Origin: Oceanobacillus sp. CFH 90083
Lineage (GTDB): Bacteria; Bacillota; Bacilli; Bacillales; Amphibacillaceae
Direction of reading: 5' to 3'
Length of the DNA stretch: 64,000 bases
NCBI RefSeq assembly: GCF_009389585.1
Contig: NZ_VIYG01000010.1
Span: 62,001-126,000, forward strand
Shown here piece by piece: positions 50,330 through 59,686 of the stretch. The notes beneath the pieces are model-generated. The model was given only the letters and a program-made list of their open reading frames with translations, was not told where the DNA came from and did not search any database. Position 1 is the first letter of the stretch. Every line of letters starts with the position of its first letter. The translations under genes were made by a program, and so were the position numbers.

Positions 50330-51262
50330 ATGAACCAATCGAGAAAAGTGACAGAAGGAGCATTAATGATCGCTATTTCTATCGTTATATTGATAGCTTC
50401 TTTATTTCCGATACTTAGTTTGCTTACAGCCTTTGTATTACCTGTTCCTTTTATTTTTTATGTGAAGCGGCATGGAGTAAAGGCAGGTCTTGTTATGACA
50501 TTGGCTGTTGCTATTATTTCTACATTGCTGATGTCTGTGATGATATTGCCAATTGTATTAATGGCAGCAGCAGGCGGTATTTTCATCGGATATGCAATCT
50601 ATAAAAAGAATACAGCGTATGAAACACTGGCTCAAGGGACATTTGGGTTTATCCTTGGCGGGCTTCTGTCTTTTGTCTTTATTCAAACACTATTAGGTGT
50701 TAATATAATGGCTGAATATGAAAATATGGTAGAAGAATCTGTCAGGATGAGTGCATCTATGATAGAAAGTGTCAGCCCATCACTGAGCGGAGAAGATATT
50801 GAAGCGCTGCAAGAGACGCAAACTAACTTATTACAGCAATTAATTCCTACCTTTATGGTTGTGTTTGCTTTTATTATCGCGTTTCTCACGCAATGGATCA
50901 GCTATAAATTATTAAACCGGATAGAAAAAGAAAAATTATCCTTTCCTCCATTGCGTGAATTACAATTTCCAAATGCCATTATTTGGATTTACCTGTTGGC
51001 ATTAGTTCTTTCTGTGATTGGTTTTGAAGAAGGAAGTACGATGGCATTTGGAGCGCAGAATTTACTGATGATTGTTGGAATTGCTTTGGTATTGCAAGGA
51101 TTTTCATTTATTTTTTATTTTGCGCATATCAAGAAAATCGCAAAAATAGTCCCGATCTTAATTGTTATCACAACAATAATTTTTCCTGGATTTCTTCTTT
51201 ATTTCATCCGAATCTTAGGTATAATTGATATAGGTTTTCGATTAAGAGGTCGGTTGAAATAA
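50330..51262 (+). CDS. yybS: YybS family membrane protein (DUF2232)
   Basis: 310-residue protein with about eight membrane segments, starting KVTEGALMIAISIVILIASL. It lies directly before gdpP, as in B. subtilis. DUF2232 members are thought to be transporter-like; no function is established. The ATG at 50330 follows GAGGTG by 7 nt; a GTG at 50321 overlaps that site. Confidence 0.9.
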   Translation: MNQSRKVTEGALMIAISIVILIASLFPILSLLTAFVLPVPFIFYVKRHGVKAGLVMTLAVAIISTLLMSVMILPIVLMAAAGGIFIGYAIYKKNTAYETLAQGTFGFILGGLLSFVFIQTLLGVNIMAEYENMVEESVRMSASMIESVSPSLSGEDIEALQETQTNLLQQLIPTFMVVFAFIIAFLTQWISYKLLNRIEKEKLSFPPLRELQFPNAIIWIYLLALVLSVIGFEEGSTMAFGAQNLLMIVGIALVLQGFSFIFYFAHIKKIAKIVPILIVITTIIFPGFLLYFIRILGIIDIGFRLRGRLK

Positions 51263-51361
51263 GAATAAGAAAAGGAAGAAGTTTGCTGTGTCATTTTTAT
51301 TGGACTTTTTGCACATCCTCTTATAAAGAAAGACTGTTGGAGTTTGAAGGAGCTGAATGCC

Positions 51362-53347
51362 GTGCCAGATTTAGAGAATAGACCAACATTGAGCAAGCAT
51401 GTATGGCTGATTTATATCCTTACTTTTTTGCTGCTTCTATGTGTGTGGTACTATCAATGGATAGTTGGCTTAATAATGACAGTTGTCTTCGCTGCTTCAT
51501 TTTATTATAGTATTCGAACGGAAAGAGTGCTTCTGGATGAAGCGGAAGAATATATATCGACCATTTCTCATCGTGTCAAAAAAGTTGGTTCGGAGGCTTT
51601 ATTAGAGATGCCTTTTGGAATCGTTCTATTCAATGAGAATTATCAAATAGAATGGTCTAATCCGTTTATGAACCAATTTAAAACAAGCAAAGACACGATT
51701 ATAGGTGAATCTCTTAATAATTTATCTGAAGATTTAATTCCGATGATTATTGAAAATAGAGATGAGATATGGGTGAAAATAGGAGATTATACGTTCCTGT
51801 GTGTGATTAAAAAGGAAGAAAAACTGCTCTATTTCCTTGATCGTACAGAGCATCAGCATCTGAAGGATCGCTATCATAATGAACAGACAGTACTGGCCAT
51901 TATCTTTTTAGATAACTACGAGGAAATCACGCAAAATATGGATGATACAGCCAAGAGTCAATTAAATTCTCAAGTAACGGCGGTTCTGAATAACTGGTCC
52001 AGCCATTATGGGCTTTATTTGAAGCGAACGTCACAGGAAAGATTCTTAGCTGTTGGAAATATAGAAATTCTGGAGGAACTGGAAAAAGTAAAATTCTCTA
52101 TTTTAGATGAAGTCCGGGAAATGGAAGGATCTGAGAGTAATCCAGTCACATTAAGTATTGGCGTCGGCGTTGGAAACATGACACTGCCGGAGATAGGTGA
52201 AGTGGCACAGTCCAGTTTAGATTTAGCTTTAGGCCGCGGCGGTGACCAGGTTGCTATTAAGGATGAAAATGGAAAAGTACGCTTTTATGGCGGAAAGACG
52301 AATCCAATGGAAAAACGTACCCGTGTAAGAGCCCGAGTGATTTCTCATGCATTAAAAGAGCTGGTCCGTGCCAGTGATAATGTGATTATTATGGGGCATA
52401 AATCACCGGATATGGATGCGATTGGTGCAGCTATTGGTGTTTTAAATATTGCTAAAACAAATGATGTTTCCGGCTATATTGTATTTGATGAAAATGAAGT
52501 AGAGTCCGGTGTTTCCAAGCTGATGAATCATATTCGTGAAGATGAGGAGCTCTGGGAGCAATTTATCAGCCCGGATGAAGCCGAAGAACTGATGATAGAC
52601 CAGCAGAGTTTATTAATTATTGTTGATACCCATAAGCCAAATATGGTTGCAGTAGAAAGCTTATTAAACTATACCGATTATAAAATTGTTATTGATCATC
52701 ATCGCCGGGCTGAGGAGTTCATTGATAATCCGACGCTTGTTTACATGGAGCCTTATGCATCGTCTACAGCAGAACTGGTAACAGAGCTATTGGAGTATCA
52801 GCCGAAAGGAACCAAGCTGAAAGTATTGGAGGCAACAGCGCTGTTAGCTGGAATTATCGTTGATACGAAAAGCTTTACACTGCGTACAGGCTCCAGGACG
52901 TTTGATGCGGCATCTTATCTCAGATCACAAGGTGCAGATACTGTATTGGTTCAGAGACTGCTCAAAGAAGACTTAGATGTATTCGTCGAGCGCAGTCATA
53001 TTATTGAAAGAACACAAATATATAATAATCATATTGCGATTGCGAAAGCACCAAGTGGAAAAGCATACAGCCCGGTGCTGATAGCCCAAGCCGCAGATAC
53101 CTTGCTGACAATGGAAGGCATTTCCGCATCATTTGTTATTTCGGAAAGATCGGATGGCAGAGTGGGCATTAGTGCCAGATCACTTGGCGATGTTAATGTC
53201 CAGGTCATCATGGAGAAAATGAATGGCGGCGGACATTTGACTAATGCAGCTACGCAAATCGCCGGCAAAAATATCGATCAAGTAGAAGAGATGCTTGTTG
53301 AAATTATTGATGAGCTGGAGTATAAAAAAGGGAGAGATTCAGAATGA
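51362..53347 (+). CDS. gdpP: Cyclic-di-AMP phosphodiesterase GdpP (YybT)
   Basis: 661-residue membrane enzyme that splits c-di-AMP to pApA. Two N-terminal transmembrane helices (residues about 15-55), a PAS-like domain ([20 protein letters not shown]), a degenerate GGDEF domain ([12 protein letters not shown]) and the DHH-DHHA1 catalytic part: [30 protein letters not shown], and [12 protein letters not shown] at 51362 is spaced 9 nt from GGAG. The last 4 bp overlap rplI. c-di-AMP controls potassium and osmolyte balance. Confidence 0.96.
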   Translation: MPDLENRPTLSKHVWLIYILTFLLLLCVWYYQWIVGLIMTVVFAASFYYSIRTERVLLDEAEEYISTISHRVKKVGSEALLEMPFGIVLFNENYQIEWSNPFMNQFKTSKDTIIGESLNNLSEDLIPMIIENRDEIWVKIGDYTFLCVIKKEEKLLYFLDRTEHQHLKDRYHNEQTVLAIIFLDNYEEITQNMDDTAKSQLNSQVTAVLNNWSSHYGLYLKRTSQERFLAVGNIEILEELEKVKFSILDEVREMEGSESNPVTLSIGVGVGNMTLPEIGEVAQSSLDLALGRGGDQVAIKDENGKVRFYGGKTNPMEKRTRVRARVISHALKELVRASDNVIIMGHKSPDMDAIGAAIGVLNIAKTNDVSGYIVFDENEVESGVSKLMNHIREDEELWEQFISPDEAEELMIDQQSLLIIVDTHKPNMVAVESLLNYTDYKIVIDHHRRAEEFIDNPTLVYMEPYASSTAELVTELLEYQPKGTKLKVLEATALLAGIIVDTKSFTLRTGSRTFDAASYLRSQGADTVLVQRLLKEDLDVFVERSHIIERTQIYNNHIAIAKAPSGKAYSPVLIAQAADTLLTMEGISASFVISERSDGRVGISARSLGDVNVQVIMEKMNGGGHLTNAATQIAGKNIDQVEEMLVEIIDELEYKKGRDSE

Positions 53348-53790
53348 AAGTTATTTTCTTAAAAGATGTAAAAGGGAAAGCAAAGAAAGGCGAAGTAAAA
53401 AATGTTCCCGACGGCTATGCTCGTAATTACCTGTTAAAAAATAATCTGGCAGAAGAAGCTACTTCCGGAAATCTGAAAGCACTTGATGCGAAAAAGAAAA
53501 AACAAAATAAATTAGAAATAGAAGAAAAAGAAAATGCAATTAAATTAAAAGATAAATTAGCTGATTTAACCGTTGAGCTGGAAGCAAAATCTGGGGAAAA
53601 TGGCCGTTTGTTTGGGTCGATTACAAGTAAACAGATTTCAGAAGGATTAAATAAGCAGCATGGTTATAAAATTGATAAGCGAAAATTAGAATTAGATGAG
53701 CCGATCCGTGCTTTGGGATATACAAATGTTCCGGTTAAATTGCATCCGGAAGTGTCTGGATCTGTGAAGGTTCATGTGAAAGAAAAATAA
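53344..53790 (+). CDS. rplI: Ribosomal protein L9
   Basis: 148-residue two-domain protein of the large subunit. The N-terminal domain [20 protein letters not shown] and [16 protein letters not shown] matches the L9 signature; a long charged helix and the C-terminal domain ([17 protein letters not shown]) follow. It starts in the ATGA overlap with gdpP. Confidence 0.98.
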   Translation: MKVIFLKDVKGKAKKGEVKNVPDGYARNYLLKNNLAEEATSGNLKALDAKKKKQNKLEIEEKENAIKLKDKLADLTVELEAKSGENGRLFGSITSKQISEGLNKQHGYKIDKRKLELDEPIRALGYTNVPVKLHPEVSGSVKVHVKEK

Positions 53791-53830
53791 TGAATTTAAA
53801 GGTAAAGCAATGAAACAAAAGAGGGCAGAA

Positions 53831-53874
53831 AAAGAAATTGGCACAGGGAGAAAGTGCGCCGGTTTCTTTTTTTC
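53831..53874 (+). terminator. Intrinsic terminator after rplI
   Basis: AAAGAAATTGGC and GCCGGTTTCTTT pair (two G-T pairs) with an additional inner stem, followed by a T run. Confidence 0.8.
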
Positions 53875-54020
53875 CACTTTTGTATAAAAAATTTAAGAAA
53901 TAAAGTACGGCGGACACGATTGTCCTGATATCGACATTGTGACCGTACTTAGTCGATGAAAGCATAAAGAAGGCAATCCTATGCTTTTCAGGCTCGGCCT
54001 GCCAAGTTTTCTTTATCATA
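53875..54020 (+). repeat. Dispersed mosaic repeat, copy A
   Basis: Begins CACTTTTGTATAAAAAATTT, then a structured module AAGTACGG ... CCGTACTT containing GGACAC and GTCC (shared with copy F), then GGCA ... CTTTTCAGGCTCGGCC ... TGCC and AAGTTTTCTTTATCAT (shared with B, E, F). It ends only 24 bp before the dnaB start. Confidence 0.75.
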
Positions 54021-54043
54021 AAAACAGAGATGGGGATAATAAG

Positions 54044-55408
54044 ATGAGTGCATCTTTCAGTGATCGTACACCACCGCATAATTTAGAAGCAGAGCAATCC
54101 GTTTTAGGTGCTGTGTTCTTAGAGCCGACAGCATTTGTTCAGGCTTCGGAAATATTGATTCCAGAAGATTTCTACCGCGCGAGTCATCAGCTTATCTTTA
54201 CAGCGATGATGACCTTGTCTGAACGTGGGGAACCAATTGATGTTGTGACGGTTACCACGTTTTTAAACGACCGGAAGCAGCTGGGAGAAGTAGGCGGTGT
54301 ATCTTACTTAACAGAGCTGGCAGAAAGTGTGCCAACTGCAGCTAATGTGGAGTATTACAGCAGAATTGTAGAAGAAAAATCAACCCTGCGTAGCTTAATT
54401 CGGAAGGCAACAGATATTGTGACCGCATCTTTTGAAAAAGAAGATGAGGTGGAGGATGTTTTAAACGATGCAGAGAAAAGCATCCTGGAGGTTTCCGGGC
54501 GTAAAAATTCGGGAGCTTTCAAAAATATAAAAGACGTCTTAATTGATGTATATGATAATATTGAGCAGCTTCATCAGCAAAAAGGTGATGTAACAGGTGT
54601 GCCAACCGGTTTTATGGATTTGGACCGGATTACATCAGGCTTTCAGCGAAATGATTTAATCATTATTGCCGCCCGTCCTTCTGTGGGGAAAACAGCCTTT
54701 GCGTTAAACGTAGCTCAAAATGTAGCGGTGAAGACAGATGAAAATGTAGCGATTTTCAGTCTGGAGATGGGAGCGGATCAGCTGGTTCAGCGTATGCTGT
54801 GTGCAGAGGGGAATATTGATGCACAGCGCCTTAGAAACGGGCAGCTGCAAGCAGATGATTGGAGTAAACTCACGATGGCGATGGGATCGCTGTCGAATGC
54901 AGGGATTTATATTGATGATACGCCAGGGGTGCGTGTCAATGAAATTCGCTCCAAATGCCGTCGTTTGAAGCAGGAGCACGGGCTAGGCATGATTCTGATT
55001 GATTACTTGCAGCTTATCCAGGGCAGCGGCAGCTCGAAGGAAAACCGTCAGCAGGAGGTCTCGGAGATTTCCCGTGCTTTAAAGGGGTTAGCCCGTGAAC
55101 TGGAAGTACCGCTGATTGCCTTATCCCAGCTGTCCCGTGGAGTAGAATCCAGACAGGATAAGCGGCCAATGATGTCAGATATCCGTGAATCAGGAAGTAT
55201 TGAGCAGGATGCGGATATTGTAGGCTTCTTATATCGTGATGATTATTATGATAAGGAGACAGAGAAAGAAAATATTATTGAGATTATTATCGCTAAACAA
55301 CGTAATGGTCCAACTGGTACTGTAGAGCTTGCCTTTGTAAAAGAATATAATAAATTCGTAGATCTCGATCATCGCTACGGGGAAGGAGATATCCCGCCGG
55401 CGATGTAG
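54044..55408 (+). CDS. dnaB: Replicative DNA helicase
   Basis: 454-residue hexameric helicase (named DnaC in B. subtilis). The N-terminal helical domain begins PPHNLEAEQSVLGAVFLEPT; the RecA-like motor has Walker A IIAARPSVGKTAFALNVA, Walker B GMILIDYLQLIQG and the arginine-finger region QRNGPTGTVELAFV. ATG at 54044 gives the usual start; a weak GGGGATAA lies upstream. A longer in-frame start at 53981 would lie inside the repeat and is rejected. The next gene in B. subtilis, purA, is not in this window. Confidence 0.97.
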   Translation: MSASFSDRTPPHNLEAEQSVLGAVFLEPTAFVQASEILIPEDFYRASHQLIFTAMMTLSERGEPIDVVTVTTFLNDRKQLGEVGGVSYLTELAESVPTAANVEYYSRIVEEKSTLRSLIRKATDIVTASFEKEDEVEDVLNDAEKSILEVSGRKNSGAFKNIKDVLIDVYDNIEQLHQQKGDVTGVPTGFMDLDRITSGFQRNDLIIIAARPSVGKTAFALNVAQNVAVKTDENVAIFSLEMGADQLVQRMLCAEGNIDAQRLRNGQLQADDWSKLTMAMGSLSNAGIYIDDTPGVRVNEIRSKCRRLKQEHGLGMILIDYLQLIQGSGSSKENRQQEVSEISRALKGLARELEVPLIALSQLSRGVESRQDKRPMMSDIRESGSIEQDADIVGFLYRDDYYDKETEKENIIEIIIAKQRNGPTGTVELAFVKEYNKFVDLDHRYGEGDIPPAM

Positions 55409-55428
55409 AGAACCTGAGTGCTTTTCTA

Positions 55429-55474
55429 AAAAGATATGATTTTCCATTTGATAATGAGAATCATATCTTTTTTA
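55429..55474 (+). terminator. Intrinsic terminator after dnaB
   Basis: AAAGATATGATT and AATCATATCTTT form a 12-bp stem plus TC/GA, then a T run. Confidence 0.85.
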
Positions 55475-55540
55475 TATTAGGAAATCATTTTGAATTTTTT
55501 TCTAATTCAACTAATTTTTATTAAAAATTTTCATAAAATG

Positions 55541-55569
55541 ATGACAAAATAGGTTCTTTAGTTTACACT
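55541..55569 (+). promoter_or_regulatory. Promoter of the first peptide-binding protein gene
   Basis: ATGACA and TACACT 17 bp apart. The surrounding AAAATTTTCATAAAA is shared with the second paralogue's promoter at 57558. Confidence 0.6.
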
Positions 55570-55633
55570 TAGGATTGTACTTATTACAAAATACATAGAT
55601 AAGCCAGAGTTCACAGAAGATCTGTGAAAAAAG

Positions 55634-55665
55634 ATTTAAAAGTTTGAATATTCAAACTTTTAAAT
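55634..55665 (+). promoter_or_regulatory. 32-bp perfect palindromic hairpin in the leader of the first binding-protein gene
   Basis: Arms ATTTAAAAGTTTGAAT and ATTCAAACTTTTAAAT. It has the same centre (GAATATTC) and the same AAAAG/CTTTT arms as the hairpin at 57643 but different bases between. It ends 28 bp before the start codon. Confidence 0.65.
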
Positions 55666-55693
55666 AAATATTTTATAACATAGGGGGAATAGA

Positions 55694-57304
55694 ATGAAGA
55701 ATAGCTTATGGAAGTTAGGTTTGCTTTTCGTATTGATGATCATGCTTGTTGCTTGTGCAAGTGAGCCAGATGAAGGTGAAATGGATGCAGATGCAGAAGA
55801 AAGTACAAGCGGTGATACAGAAGCAGCTGGAAATGAGGGCGGTGACTTAATCATTGCTGCGGGATCAGATGCCGTATATCTCGACCCTCATATTGCAAAT
55901 GATGTCCCATCAGGAAATGTAAATATTAATATCTATGAAACGTTAACTAAATTCGATGAAGATTTAGAGCTGGAAGGTCTTCTGGCTGAGAGCTGGGAAG
56001 ATATTGCAGAGGATGTATGGGAGTTTAAATTAAGAGAGGGTATCACCTTTCAAGATGGTTCTGAATTCAATGCAGAAGTTGTCAAGATGAATGTGGAACG
56101 TATTTTGGATGATGAAGTTGCATCACCAAGAAAAGTGTTATTTGAAATTATTGATGAGGTAAAAGTAATCGATGATTATACAGTGCAATTTATTACATCT
56201 TCTCCATTTGCACCGCTCCCATCTCATTTTGCTCACTATGCATCGAGCATGGTCAGCCCTGAAGCAATTGAAGCGGATTATGAGAATGCAGAGGCTGGAA
56301 ATGAGTATGGTGCGTACATTTCCGAAAACCCGGTGGGAACAGGGATGTTTGAATTTGAAAGCTGGGATCCCGGCTCAGAAATCGTTCTTACAAATAATAC
56401 CGATTATTGGGGCGAGGGTGCAAAGGTAGATACTGTTACGTTTAAAGTAGTGCCTGAAACGTTAACAAGAGTTGCTGAAGTAGAATCTGGACAGGCACAT
56501 ATTGTTGATCCGCTTATCTCAAACAATATTGAGCAATTGGAAAATAGCAGTGAAGCAAATATTTATATCCGCGATGGAGCATCAATCACTTACCTGGGAT
56601 TTAATGTCGAAAAAGAGCCGTTTACGGATGAAAGAGTGCGCAGAGCAATTTCCATGGCACTGAATAGAGAAGAAATGGTAGACGGAATTCTGGATGGCGC
56701 TGGAGTGATTGCCAAGGGGCCGGTCAATGACACAAACTTTGGTTATCGTGATGATATTGATGCCATTGAATTTGATCCGGAGGCTGCCAAAGAATTATTA
56801 GCTGAAGCAGGGTATGAAGATGGCTTTTCAACAACCATTTGGACAAATGATTCGCAAGAGCGTATTGATATAGCAACGTATGCACAATCTTTATTAGCCG
56901 ATATTGGTGTTGATGTTGAGATTCAGGAACTAGAATGGGGAACTTATCTAGAACGTACCGGTAATGGAGAGCATGAGATGTTTATTCTTGGATTGTCTCT
57001 TGGAACACATGATGCGGATTACCCGATGCATATGCTGTTTCATTCTGATAACGCCGGCCCTCCGGGAAACCGTACTATGATGAGGGATGAAACATTTGAT
57101 GAAATGCTGCATGAAGCCCGAATCGAGCAGGATGAAGATACTCGTCTGGATTTATATGTAGAAGCGGCAAATTATCTAAATGAACAATCACCAATGGCCT
57201 TCCTGTATCACCCGGATCGTATTATGGGCTATCATAATACTGTTGAAGGCTTCTGGTCAGATCCATCAGGGTTATATCAGTTGAAAGACGTAACGATTCA
57301 ATAA
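55694..57304 (+). CDS. Peptide/glutathione-type ABC transporter substrate-binding lipoprotein 1
   Basis: 536-residue SBP_bac_5 family lipoprotein. Signal peptide with lipobox LVAC (cysteine near residue 21), an acidic linker, then the family start GGDLIIAAGSDAVYLDPHIA. FKLREGITFQDGSEFNAEVV and NPVGTGMFEFESWDPGSEIV are typical. Members bind di- or oligopeptides, glutathione or nickel complexes. It is one of three paralogues in a row; the ATPase and permease genes converge from the other side. AGGGGGAA precedes the ATG. Confidence 0.9.
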   Translation: MKNSLWKLGLLFVLMIMLVACASEPDEGEMDADAEESTSGDTEAAGNEGGDLIIAAGSDAVYLDPHIANDVPSGNVNINIYETLTKFDEDLELEGLLAESWEDIAEDVWEFKLREGITFQDGSEFNAEVVKMNVERILDDEVASPRKVLFEIIDEVKVIDDYTVQFITSSPFAPLPSHFAHYASSMVSPEAIEADYENAEAGNEYGAYISENPVGTGMFEFESWDPGSEIVLTNNTDYWGEGAKVDTVTFKVVPETLTRVAEVESGQAHIVDPLISNNIEQLENSSEANIYIRDGASITYLGFNVEKEPFTDERVRRAISMALNREEMVDGILDGAGVIAKGPVNDTNFGYRDDIDAIEFDPEAAKELLAEAGYEDGFSTTIWTNDSQERIDIATYAQSLLADIGVDVEIQELEWGTYLERTGNGEHEMFILGLSLGTHDADYPMHMLFHSDNAGPPGNRTMMRDETFDEMLHEARIEQDEDTRLDLYVEAANYLNEQSPMAFLYHPDRIMGYHNTVEGFWSDPSGLYQLKDVTIQ

Positions 57305-57319
57305 TAAGCAGATGTATAG

Positions 57320-57352
57320 GAAGAGGTGTCTTTTAACAGGCACTTCTTTTCT
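57320..57352 (+). terminator. Terminator after binding protein 1
   Basis: AAGAGGTGTC and GGCACTTCTT form an imperfect stem with a TTTCTTG tail. Confidence 0.6.
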
Positions 57353-57557
57353 TGTGTTGAAGAGGATGTTCCAAAGTCCTCGAATGATAATCGGCGAGTA
57401 ATGACCTGCAAAAACTTCCCTCGTCTGTGGAAAACATAGCAGCCAATGCCTTTATCTGCCTGCTAAGGAAAGGTTACTGCCAAGTGATAGTTGGCCAGTA
57501 TTTTATTTTAAAATGATTTCTGGTCAAACCAATATTATTGAAAATTTTCATAAAACA

Positions 57558-57586
57558 GTGACAAAAAGCCTTTTTTCGTATAAACT
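57558..57586 (+). promoter_or_regulatory. Promoter of the second binding-protein gene
   Basis: GTGACA and TAAACT with a 17-bp spacer, aligned with the promoter at 55541. Confidence 0.6.
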
Positions 57587-57642
57587 AAGATGGTGATTAT
57601 TCTAAAAAAAGAAAAAGCTCCGTATAATAAAGTATACGGTAA

Positions 57643-57682
57643 ACCAATCGAAAAGTGCGAATATTCGCGCTTTTCGATTGGT
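57643..57682 (+). promoter_or_regulatory. 40-bp leader hairpin, possible attenuator
   Basis: ACCAATCGAAAAGTGCGAAT pairs with ATTCGCGCTTTTCGATTGGT (one T-G pair), followed by GTTTTATT, so it could act as a terminator. It ends 24 bp before the start codon, covering the approach to the AGGAGGAG site. Confidence 0.65.
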
Positions 57683-57706
57683 GTTTTATTGCATAGGAGG
57701 AGTAGA

Positions 57707-59293
57707 ATGAAGAGTTACATATGGAAATTAGGTTTGCTTTTCGTATTGATGATCATGCTTGTTGCTTGCGCCAGTGAGCCGGATGAAGGTGAGGCAGGTG
57801 CTGATACGGAAGCAGTTGGAAATGAAGGCGGTGACTTAATTATCGCTGTAGGGGCTGATGCAATATCTTTAGATCCGCATATTGCAAACGACGTATCATC
57901 TGGAAATGTGAATATAAATATTTATGAGACTTTAACTAAATTTAATGAAGATATCGAATTAGAACCGCTTTTAGCTGAAAGCTGGGAAGAAGTTGATGAT
58001 AATATATGGGAGTTTAAGCTAAAAGAAGGAATCACTTTCCAGGATGGCTCCGAGTTCAATGCAGAGGTCGTAAAGATGAATGTAGAGCGTATTTTGGATG
58101 ATGAAGTTGCATCACCAAGAAAAGTGTTATTCGAAGTTATTGATGAGATTAAAGTAATCGATGATTATACAGTGCAATTTATTACATCTTCTCCATTTGC
58201 ACCGCTCCCATCTCATTTTGCTCACTATGCATCAAGCATGGTCAGCCCTGAAGCAATTGAAGCGGATTATGAGAATGCAGAGGCTGGAAATGAGTATGGT
58301 GCATACATTTCCGAAAACCCGGTAGGTACGGGAATGTTTAATTTTGAAAAATGGGATGCTGGAGCAGAGATTGTTCTTACAAATAATGCTGATTATTGGG
58401 GTGATGGTGCGAAGGTAGATACAGTTACATTTAAAGTAGTACCAGAAACCTTAACGAGAGTTGCTGAATTAGAAACAGGACAGGCACATATTGCTGATCC
58501 GCTAATCGCAAATAATATTGAACAATTAGAAAATAGCAGTGAAGCGAATATCTATATGCGTGAAGGCGCAGCTATTACCTATCTGGGATTCAATACAGAG
58601 AAGGAGCCATTTACGGATGAAAGAGTACGACGGGCGATTTCTATGGCACTGAATAGAGAGGAAATGGTAGAAGGGATTCTGAATGGTGCTGGAGAAGTCG
58701 CTAAAGGACCTGTTAACGACACGAACTTTGGGTATCGTGATGATATTGAAGCAATCGAATATGATCCTGAAGCTGCAAAAGAATTATTAGCGGAAGCAGG
58801 GTATGAAGATGGCTTTTCAACCACAATTTGGACCAACGACACGCAGGAACGGATTGATGTTGCAACCTACGTTCAATCTTTACTTGCTGATATCGGTATT
58901 GATGTGACGATTCAGGAGTTTGAATGGGGAACTTATATAGAGCGGACAAGTAACGGAGAGCATGATATGTTTATTTTTGGATTATCTCTTGGAACACATG
59001 ATGCAGATTATCCAATGCATATGTTATTCCACTCTGATAATGCTGGACCTCCGGGAAACCGTACTATGATGAGGGATGAAACGTTTGATGAAATGCTCTA
59101 TGAGGCCCGAATCGAACAAGATGAAGATAAGCGTTTGGATTTATATGTGGAGGCAGCAAATTATCTAAATGAACAATCACCAATGGCCTTCCTGTATCAT
59201 CCGAACGAAATTATGGGTTATCGTAATGAGGTACAAGGTTTTTGGACAGACACATCTGGATTATATCAATTAAAGGATGTCACAATTCAATAA
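57707..59293 (+). CDS. Peptide/glutathione-type ABC transporter substrate-binding lipoprotein 2
   Basis: 528-residue close paralogue of the preceding protein (lipobox LVAC, GGDLIIAVGADAISLDPHIA, GPPGNRTMMRDETFDEML). It differs in a shorter acidic linker. ATG at 57707 follows AGGAGGAG. Several stretches are almost identical at DNA level to gene 1 (for example 58088-58322 against 56099-56333), while neighbouring stretches differ at many silent positions. Confidence 0.9.
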   Translation: MKSYIWKLGLLFVLMIMLVACASEPDEGEAGADTEAVGNEGGDLIIAVGADAISLDPHIANDVSSGNVNINIYETLTKFNEDIELEPLLAESWEEVDDNIWEFKLKEGITFQDGSEFNAEVVKMNVERILDDEVASPRKVLFEVIDEIKVIDDYTVQFITSSPFAPLPSHFAHYASSMVSPEAIEADYENAEAGNEYGAYISENPVGTGMFNFEKWDAGAEIVLTNNADYWGDGAKVDTVTFKVVPETLTRVAELETGQAHIADPLIANNIEQLENSSEANIYMREGAAITYLGFNTEKEPFTDERVRRAISMALNREEMVEGILNGAGEVAKGPVNDTNFGYRDDIEAIEYDPEAAKELLAEAGYEDGFSTTIWTNDTQERIDVATYVQSLLADIGIDVTIQEFEWGTYIERTSNGEHDMFIFGLSLGTHDADYPMHMLFHSDNAGPPGNRTMMRDETFDEMLYEARIEQDEDKRLDLYVEAANYLNEQSPMAFLYHPNEIMGYRNEVQGFWTDTSGLYQLKDVTIQ

Positions 59294-59304
59294 GGAACAA
59301 GTTT

Positions 59305-59342
59305 ATGGAAAGAGGTGTTCAAATGGACATCTCTTTCCATAT
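59305..59342 (+). terminator. Terminator after binding protein 2
   Basis: ATGGAAAGAGGTGT and ACATCTCTTTCCAT form a 14-bp stem with a G-T pair, then ATTATT. Confidence 0.7.
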
Positions 59343-59686
59343 TATTAAGATGAAAATATTAGGTCTTTCAGAGGAAACGACAAAATAAGACAATAGAACT
59401 ACATAAGGTTACAAAAAGTAAATAAAGGACGTATTTAAATTTAGAACGAAATAAGTCATTCTATATCATGAAAACCCATACAAACCTTGTTATAAAGCTG
59501 ATTTGAAGTAGTTGTCTTTTATTTCTATTAAAAATAGAGCGGAATCAGCTGATTACAAATAGATTAAAAATATATTAAGACATTTCAAAATTTTAGTAAT
59601 TCAATCCTATTATTGAATTTATAGATCAGATAGATTAGAATAAAGAAGTAAGACTATACAATATTCTAATTGAGGGGAGTACGAAT
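59343..59686. other. Leader region of binding protein 3
   Basis: About 340 AT-rich bases. Two inverted repeats are visible: AATTCAAT/ATTGAATT (59598-59619) and ATTAGAAT/ATTCTAAT (59634-59670), the latter just before the GAGGGGAG site. ACGACA and TACATA 17 bp apart near 59377 may be the promoter (weak). Confidence 0.45.

Larger units (their letters stand above)
57353..57706. other. Leader region of binding protein 2
   Basis: About 350 bases. After unassigned sequence come a promoter (57558-57586), a small hairpin CCGTATA/TATACGG (57620-57639) and the large hairpin at 57643-57682. A coding extension upstream of 57707 is open but has no ribosome binding site. Confidence 0.55.

Noticed and set aside
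53981-54043. Longer DnaB start at 53981
   Set aside because: The added residues come from the end of repeat copy A; the family start MSASFSDRTPPHN at 54044 fits better.
57590-57706. A 39-codon N-terminal extension of binding protein 2
   Set aside because: It is encoded by the leader hairpins, has no ribosome binding site and would hide the lipoprotein signal peptide, which starts at 57707 behind AGGAGGAG.
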